From Xiphias gladius (taxonomy: Eukaryota; Chordata; Actinopteri; Istiophoriformes; Xiphiidae): 64,000 nt of DNA. Below, piece by piece: positions 63,586 through 64,000 of this stretch (position 1 is the stretch's first letter; every line of letters starts with the position of its first letter). The position numbers and the translations under genes are program-made. Under the pieces are notes generated by a model that was given only the letters and a program-made list of their open reading frames with translations, searched no databases and was not told the DNA's origin. The DNA is taken from assembly GCF_016859285.1 (NCBI RefSeq), contig NC_053419.1, positions 12,614,501-12,678,500 of the forward strand, given 5' to 3'.

Positions 63586-63917
63586 ACCACAATTGGCCCA
63601 AATTCACTGGGACAGAAAAGCCAATGTGCCATGAAAAAATGGATTCGGTTACCTGCTACTTTCCCTCCTATTGAATTATAGATTCACATGTTAACATTGG
63701 CCTGGGGATTGGGGGGGGGGCATCCAAGTCCTACGTGCTACTCCATCACCCTTCTGATGCACTTTCTGAAAAGTCAGGAAGCACCCACGGTGCAGTCCTC
63801 TTGCTGAGTTTGTATGTATATGATAACGACCCCTCTCAGCACATCTGCAAGAGGTTGCAAAATGTTTTCATGACCTTGGAGTCACCGATGATCCCACACT
63901 GCACAGCAGCCCCTCAG

Positions 63918-63944
63918 AGCAGCAGCAGCAGCAGCAGCAGCAGC
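63918..63944. repeat. (AGC)n microsatellite
   Basis: Nine uninterrupted trinucleotide units. An open plus-strand frame through it (63735-63956) would read poly-serine, but nothing else supports a gene. Confidence 0.9.
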
Positions 63945-64000
63945 TATTCTGAATGATGAGCTAACCCACTACTTAGTAAGGGATGTCTAATTTCAGTTTT

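Larger units (their letters stand above)
59376..64000. other. Region upstream of the apelin receptor gene, no gene recognised
   Basis: It holds the apelin receptor promoter (to about 59.6 kb), AT-rich DNA, an unclassified repeat (60715-61035), a pyrimidine-rich stretch (61080-61340), GT-rich tracts near 62437-62462, a partial MITE relative (63420-63585), a poly(G) run (63709-63720) and an (AGC)n tract (63918-63944). Distal regulatory elements of aplnr could lie here, but none can be identified by eye. Confidence 0.5.

Noticed and set aside
63735-63956. Plus-strand open frame ending in poly-serine
   Set aside because: The serine run is an (AGC)n microsatellite and the rest has no recognisable similarity or splice context.

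Overview
This window is nuclear DNA from a teleost fish, most likely a spiny-rayed (perciform-type) species. The gene set is vertebrate, introns are short with canonical GT-AG borders, (CA)n tracts are abundant, and the intergenic DNA carries several interspersed repeats that I recognise from percomorph genomes. I found no tRNA, rRNA, CRISPR array or prokaryotic feature. All gene models below were built by hand from exon and splice-site reading; for every multi-exon model the exon phases agree across all joins.

Layout, with every recognised gene on the minus strand. 1-5862: inpp5j, a phosphoinositide 5-phosphatase whose 3' end runs off the left edge. 9093-11028: a short smoothelin-family calponin-homology protein (250 aa). 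15785-18572: slc35e4, a nucleotide-sugar/triose-phosphate transporter-family membrane protein (374 aa). 23518-33580: osbp2 (ORP4), an oxysterol-binding protein with PH, FFAT and sterol-binding regions (742 aa, 14 exons). 36300-45721: an atp6v0a2-type V-ATPase a-subunit (844 aa, 20 exons). 48407-51042: nfkbil1, an ankyrin protein (362 aa, 4 exons). 58296-59375: an apelin receptor with an intronless coding region (359 aa). No operon-like logic applies. The neighbourhood does combine families that in human lie on 22q12 (INPP5J, SMTN, SLC35E4, OSBP2) with APLNR of 11q12, where OSBP and SMTNL1 also lie, so it looks like a piece of an old vertebrate paralogon.

Between genes, GC-rich promoter-like blocks lie just upstream of several start codons (about 7.0-7.4, 18.8-19.8, 33.4-33.8, 45.7-46.3 and 50.8-51.2 kb). 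Transposable-element fossils include a Tc1-like DNA transposon (54.0-55.1 kb), a TTAA-ended MITE (39.1-39.7 kb), a solo LTR fossil in a small atp6v0a2 intron (41.7-42.2 kb), a LINE/SINE-type 3' tail nested inside another repeat (3.4-4.0 kb), and several dispersed repeats present twice in the window.

The main open questions are a set of exon-like segments at 52.8-53.5 kb (minus strand) that I cannot assign to a family, and a plus-strand exon-like ORF at 19.6-20.0 kb divergent from slc35e4. I saw no convincing wholly new biological system. The most informative oddities are these two unassigned loci and the insertion history of the introns.
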